NCBI GenBank assembly: GCA_026125795.1
Contig: JAHCKM010000001.1
Location: 1,736,001-1,800,000, forward strand
Length of the DNA: 64,000 nucleotides
Direction: 5' to 3'
Origin: Burkholderiaceae bacterium
GTDB lineage: Bacteria; Pseudomonadota; Gammaproteobacteria; Burkholderiales; Burkholderiaceae_C
A program made the translations under genes and the position numbers. This document shows, piece by piece, positions 63,138 through 64,000 of the stretch. Positions within the stretch are counted from its first letter, which is position 1, and every line of letters starts with the position of its first letter. Below the pieces are notes generated by a model. It searched no databases. It saw only the letters and a list, made by a program, of their open reading frames with translations, and was not told the origin of the DNA.

Positions 63138-64000
63138 GGCCGCGGTTCGGCTCGCTGCGCCTGCGGCTGCTGGGCGCCACGCTGGCGACGCTCGTCCTGG
63201 CGCTTGCCGGAGGGCATTGGTGGCTCACGGGCCTGTTTCGCGACCATGTGCTGCGGCAGTTCGACATCACCTTGTCGCAGCAGCTTGACCAGCTCGCGGC
63301 GCGTCTGGAGTTCGATGACCAGGGCCGTCCCGTCATCGGTCCGCGAGGCATGAGCGATCCACGCTGGGAGAAGCCGTACTCCGGCCTCTACTGGCAGGTC
63401 GAGGGACTCGTTGGCGATCCGGGCCGTCGCCACAGCGTCTTGCGCTCGCGCTCGCTGTGGGATGCCGAACTGCGTCTGCCCGACGATGCCCTGGCCGATG
63501 GCGCGGTGCACCGGCATGACATCGTCGGACCCCGGGGCGAGCGGCTTCGCGTCGTGGAGCGCTCGCTGCAGACACCCGCGCCAGCGGAGTCCCGATGGCG
63601 CCTGATCGTGGCGGGTGACATGCTCGATGCGGCTGCGGCCATCGATCGCTTCACTGGCGTGCTGGCGGCGTCGCTCGTCGGTCTCGGCGTGCTGCTGGCG
63701 CTTGCCGCGCTGGCCCAGGTCGCCGTGGGGCTGGCACCGCTCAAGGCCATGCAGCAGGGGCTGCAACGCGTACGGGAAGGTCGGGAGCAGCGCCTGGGGG
63801 GTCGGTTCCCGGCCGAGGTGCAGCCCCTCATCGACGAGTTCAACGGCGTGCTTGATCGAAACGCGGAGGTCGTGGCGCGCGCCCGGGCCCACGCGGGCAA
63901 TCTCGCGCATGCCTTGAAGACGCCGCTGGCCATACTCGGTCAGGCGGCACGCAAGGCCGGACCGTCCGAGTTCTCGGCGCTCGTGAACGAGCAGGTCCAG
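63134..64000 (+). CDS. Sensor histidine kinase (PhoQ-like), 3' end outside window
   Basis: The visible 289 residues start at GTG 63134, overlapping the regulator stop by four bases. There is a first helix at about 9-31 (LRLLGATLATLVLALAGG), a periplasmic domain of about 140 residues with DPRWEKPYSGLYWQVEG (a fold also seen in PhoQ-like kinases), a second helix at about 175-195, a HAMP-type linker, and the phospho-acceptor His259 in NLAHALKTPLAIL. The ATPase domain continues past the edge. It should sense a periplasmic signal, perhaps with the PepSY proteins or the flavin system. Confidence 0.93.
   Translation, partial: MRPRFGSLRLRLLGATLATLVLALAGGHWWLTGLFRDHVLRQFDITLSQQLDQLAARLEFDDQGRPVIGPRGMSDPRWEKPYSGLYWQVEGLVGDPGRRHSVLRSRSLWDAELRLPDDALADGAVHRHDIVGPRGERLRVVERSLQTPAPAESRWRLIVAGDMLDAAAAIDRFTGVLAASLVGLGVLLALAALAQVAVGLAPLKAMQQGLQRVREGREQRLGGRFPAEVQPLIDEFNGVLDRNAEVVARARAHAGNLAHALKTPLAILGQAARKAGPSEFSALVNEQVQ

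Overview
This is GC-rich DNA (roughly 68-70% by eye) from a proteobacterium. It is most likely a betaproteobacterium of the order Burkholderiales, perhaps near Rubrivivax, Leptothrix or Ideonella. The evidence is the protein types (quinol NO reductase with NsrR, NnrS, a lone LigAB pair, an AcoR-type sigma-54 activator, a PedF cytochrome), dense packing with many 4-base stop/start overlaps, and FNR-type operators. No rRNA, tRNA, CRISPR array or intact insertion sequence was seen.

Layout. (1) 1-9.2 kb: end of pncB, then a nitric-oxide block. A MIP18-like gene, a polytopic membrane gene and nnrS run leftward. A DUF2249 gene, norZ and nsrR follow as a coupled operon with an NsrR-type operator and an FNR-type box. 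(2) 7.9-23 kb: a low-oxygen or stress block holding a beta-CASP nuclease, an acyl-CoA ligase/GNAT fusion, a three-gene ABC/HlyD exporter, two UspA proteins, an HtrA protease, a DksA/TraR-like protein, a formate/nitrite channel, a degenerate ornithine-carbamoyltransferase-like protein and an FNR/DNR-type regulator without cluster cysteines. Several promoters carry FNR-type boxes. A roughly 320-bp repeat with terminal inverted repeats occurs twice in opposite orientation (about 4.35 and 15.3 kb). (3) 23-34.4 kb: a PQQ alcohol-oxidation block with acetaldehyde dehydrogenase, a PQQ alcohol dehydrogenase carrying the lanthanide-type Asp, ApbE, a NosR/NirI-like membrane flavo-iron-sulfur protein, PqqD, an AcoR-like sigma-54 activator, cytochrome c-550 PedF, a quinoprotein-associated binding protein and a small cytochrome c. 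Two -24/-12 promoters precede the aldehyde dehydrogenase and pedF genes. (4) 34.4-43.2 kb: LigA/LigB, a nitronate-monooxygenase-like protein, two hybrid kinases with two response regulators, and an M48 peptidase. (5) 43.3-55.1 kb: a mixed, partly eroded segment with a SAM/cyclase/ATPase/TPR protein, two orphan ABC_sub_bind proteins, a possible IS21-type end, a glutathionyl-hydroquinone reductase, TrmO, a methyltransferase, an RND-pump fragment, an ECF sigma factor coupled to an SDR, and a frameshifted histidine-kinase fragment. (6) 55.1-64 kb: a predicted extracytoplasmic flavin redox module (PepSY, DUF2271, PepSY/flavodoxin/reductase fusion, ApbE) divergent from PepSY, response regulator and sensor kinase genes. 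Shared direct-repeat boxes suggest that the regulator controls both sides.

The common themes are redox sensing and unusual electron transfer. Two separate ApbE flavin transferases each sit beside a plausible target with a D-x-(S/A)-x-A-(T/S) motif: a NosR-like protein in the PQQ block, and DUF2271 in the distal block. These two modules are the best candidates for under-described systems here.
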